Below, piece by piece: positions 7,710 through 8,047 of a stretch of 8,047 bases of DNA (the first letter of the stretch is position 1; the number at the start of each line of letters is the position of its first letter). The notes beneath the pieces were generated by a model. It did not search any database. It saw only the letters and a list, made by a program, of their open reading frames with translations, and had not been told where the DNA came from. A program made the translations under genes and the position numbers. This stretch comes from Collinsella sp. (GTDB taxonomy: Bacteria > Actinomycetota > Coriobacteriia > Coriobacteriales > Coriobacteriaceae): contig JAUMNV010000025.1 in the NCBI GenBank assembly GCA_031295725.1, forward strand, positions 1 to 8,047, written 5' to 3'.

Positions 7710-7731
7710 CGAGCGGTGGGGCCGTTTTATT
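7704..7731 (+). terminator. Weak terminator-like hairpin after the remnant
   Basis: AAAACG (7704-7709) can pair with CGTTTT (7723-7728), with a short inner CGG/CCG stem (7714-7716 with 7722-7724) followed by TTTTATT. It begins 9 bases after the remnant's stop codon, which is where a terminator of the former gene would be. The stem is short and the call is weak. Confidence 0.25.
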
Positions 7732-7764
7732 CAGGGCAAGGACGCCTGTAACAGAACGGAAACA

Positions 7765-7895
7765 TTACTTTCACACAATAAAGTGGCTAAACTGCATAAA
7801 CCGACAGGAATACGCAGAATTATGGATAAATGGGCAAAACAAAAGAAAAGTTGAAATAATCGCCACTTTTCTCAACTAAAGCGTCTACTATTTTG
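7765..7895 (+). promoter_or_regulatory. AT-rich upstream region of the exported-protein gene
   Basis: About 130 bases are markedly AT-rich against the GC-rich surroundings, which suits a promoter or regulator-binding region for the gene at 7967. It holds AAAGTGGC (7780-7787) and its exact complement GCCACTTT (7862-7869). It also holds two mutually exclusive pairings: AGAAAAGT/ACTTTTCT (7844-7851, 7865-7872) and AGTTGA/TCAACT (7849-7854, 7872-7877). TACTAT (7886-7891) is a possible -10, but no good -35 fits it, so the exact promoter is not assigned. Confidence 0.35.
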
Positions 7896-7899
7896 CGAA

Positions 7900-7960
7900 C
7901 GCCGAGCACGGCGAAGGATGGCCTGTCGGGTAACCGAAACCCGACGAGATTTGAGAGGAG
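7900..7960 (+). promoter_or_regulatory. Structured 5' leader with two hairpins and strong RBS
   Basis: CGCCG/CGGCG (7900-7904, 7909-7913) forms a 5-bp stem with an AGCA loop. GTCGGGT/ACCCGAC (7925-7931, 7939-7945) forms a perfect 7-bp stem with a 7-base loop. A GAGAGGAG ribosome site (7953-7960) follows, 6 bases before the ATG at 7967. I do not recognise a known riboswitch class. The hairpins may stabilise the mRNA or control translation. Confidence 0.4.
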
Positions 7961-7966
7961 AGCCGC

Positions 7967-8047
7967 ATGTCGAGCCTCACCGGTAAGTCATTGAACCCTG
8001 TTATGAATCGCAGGAGCGTTATCGCGAGCGCAGCAGGTCTGGGGGCG
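7967..8047 (+). CDS. N-terminus of an exported (Tat-like or lipoprotein-type) protein; 3' end outside window
   Basis: Only 27 codons are in the window, reading MSSLTGKSLNPVMNRRSVIA and then SAAGLGA. The twin Arg at 15-16 followed by a small hydrophobic run looks like the start of a Tat or lipoprotein signal peptide. The lipobox or cleavage site would lie past the edge. The ATG at 7967 is chosen for its strong GAGAGGAG site; the in-frame ATG at 8003 has none. Proteins starting this way in related bacteria are often ABC transporter substrate-binding lipoproteins, but that is recollection, and the mature domain is not visible. Confidence 0.75.
   Translation, partial: MSSLTGKSLNPVMNRRSVIASAAGLGA

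Larger units (their letters stand above)
7512..7766. repeat. GGAAACAT repeats (tandem pair plus distant copy)
   Basis: GGAAACAT occurs at 7512-7519 and 7521-7528, a tandem pair with 9-base period. A third copy lies at 7758-7765, where the longer CGGAAACATT (7757-7766) matches 7511-7520 exactly. The pair lies upstream of hom and the single copy upstream of the 7967 gene, so a shared regulator is conceivable. The function is unknown. Confidence 0.45.

Overview
The window is GC-rich bacterial chromosome, most likely from a gut coriobacterium close to Collinsella. This rests on the codon style, the clade of the large PurL, and the typical look of the hom and Tat/lipoprotein-like neighbours as I remember them; I ran no search. 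No phage, insertion sequence, CRISPR, tRNA or rRNA was seen.

Layout from left to right. (1) 1-3206, minus strand: most of purL, a large single-chain FGAM synthase, cut by the left edge within its glutaminase domain. (2) 3207-3390: divergent intergenic region. (3) 3391-4953, plus strand: a CPA2/Kef-type cation:proton antiporter of 520 aa with a charged cytoplasmic tail and no RCK domain. (4) 4992-5032: a strong hairpin that can terminate transcription from both sides. (5) 5075-5824, minus strand: a 249-aa short-chain dehydrogenase/reductase (SDR) that resembles the bile-acid 3alpha-hydroxysteroid dehydrogenase BaiA more than a generic FabG. (6) 5971-6009: terminator of the gene to its right. 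(7) 6040-7383, minus strand: hom, homoserine dehydrogenase with a C-terminal ACT domain. (8) 7384-7966: a 583-bp gene-free region with the hom promoter, short repeats, what looks like the 3' end of a dead gene, an AT-rich stretch and two leader hairpins. (9) 7967 to the right edge, plus strand: the first 27 codons of an exported, Tat-like protein.

The complete genes appear to be separate transcription units, split by terminators or divergent promoters, and do not form one pathway. PurL serves purine synthesis, Hom serves threonine/methionine synthesis, the antiporter serves ion/pH balance, and the SDR acts on an unknown alcohol or ketone. I see no clear new multi-gene system. The best leads are the BaiA-like SDR with an apparently NADP-type pocket, the Gly-Glu pair where Kef-type antiporters usually have Gln-Asp or Asp-Asp, and the hom/7967 intergenic region.
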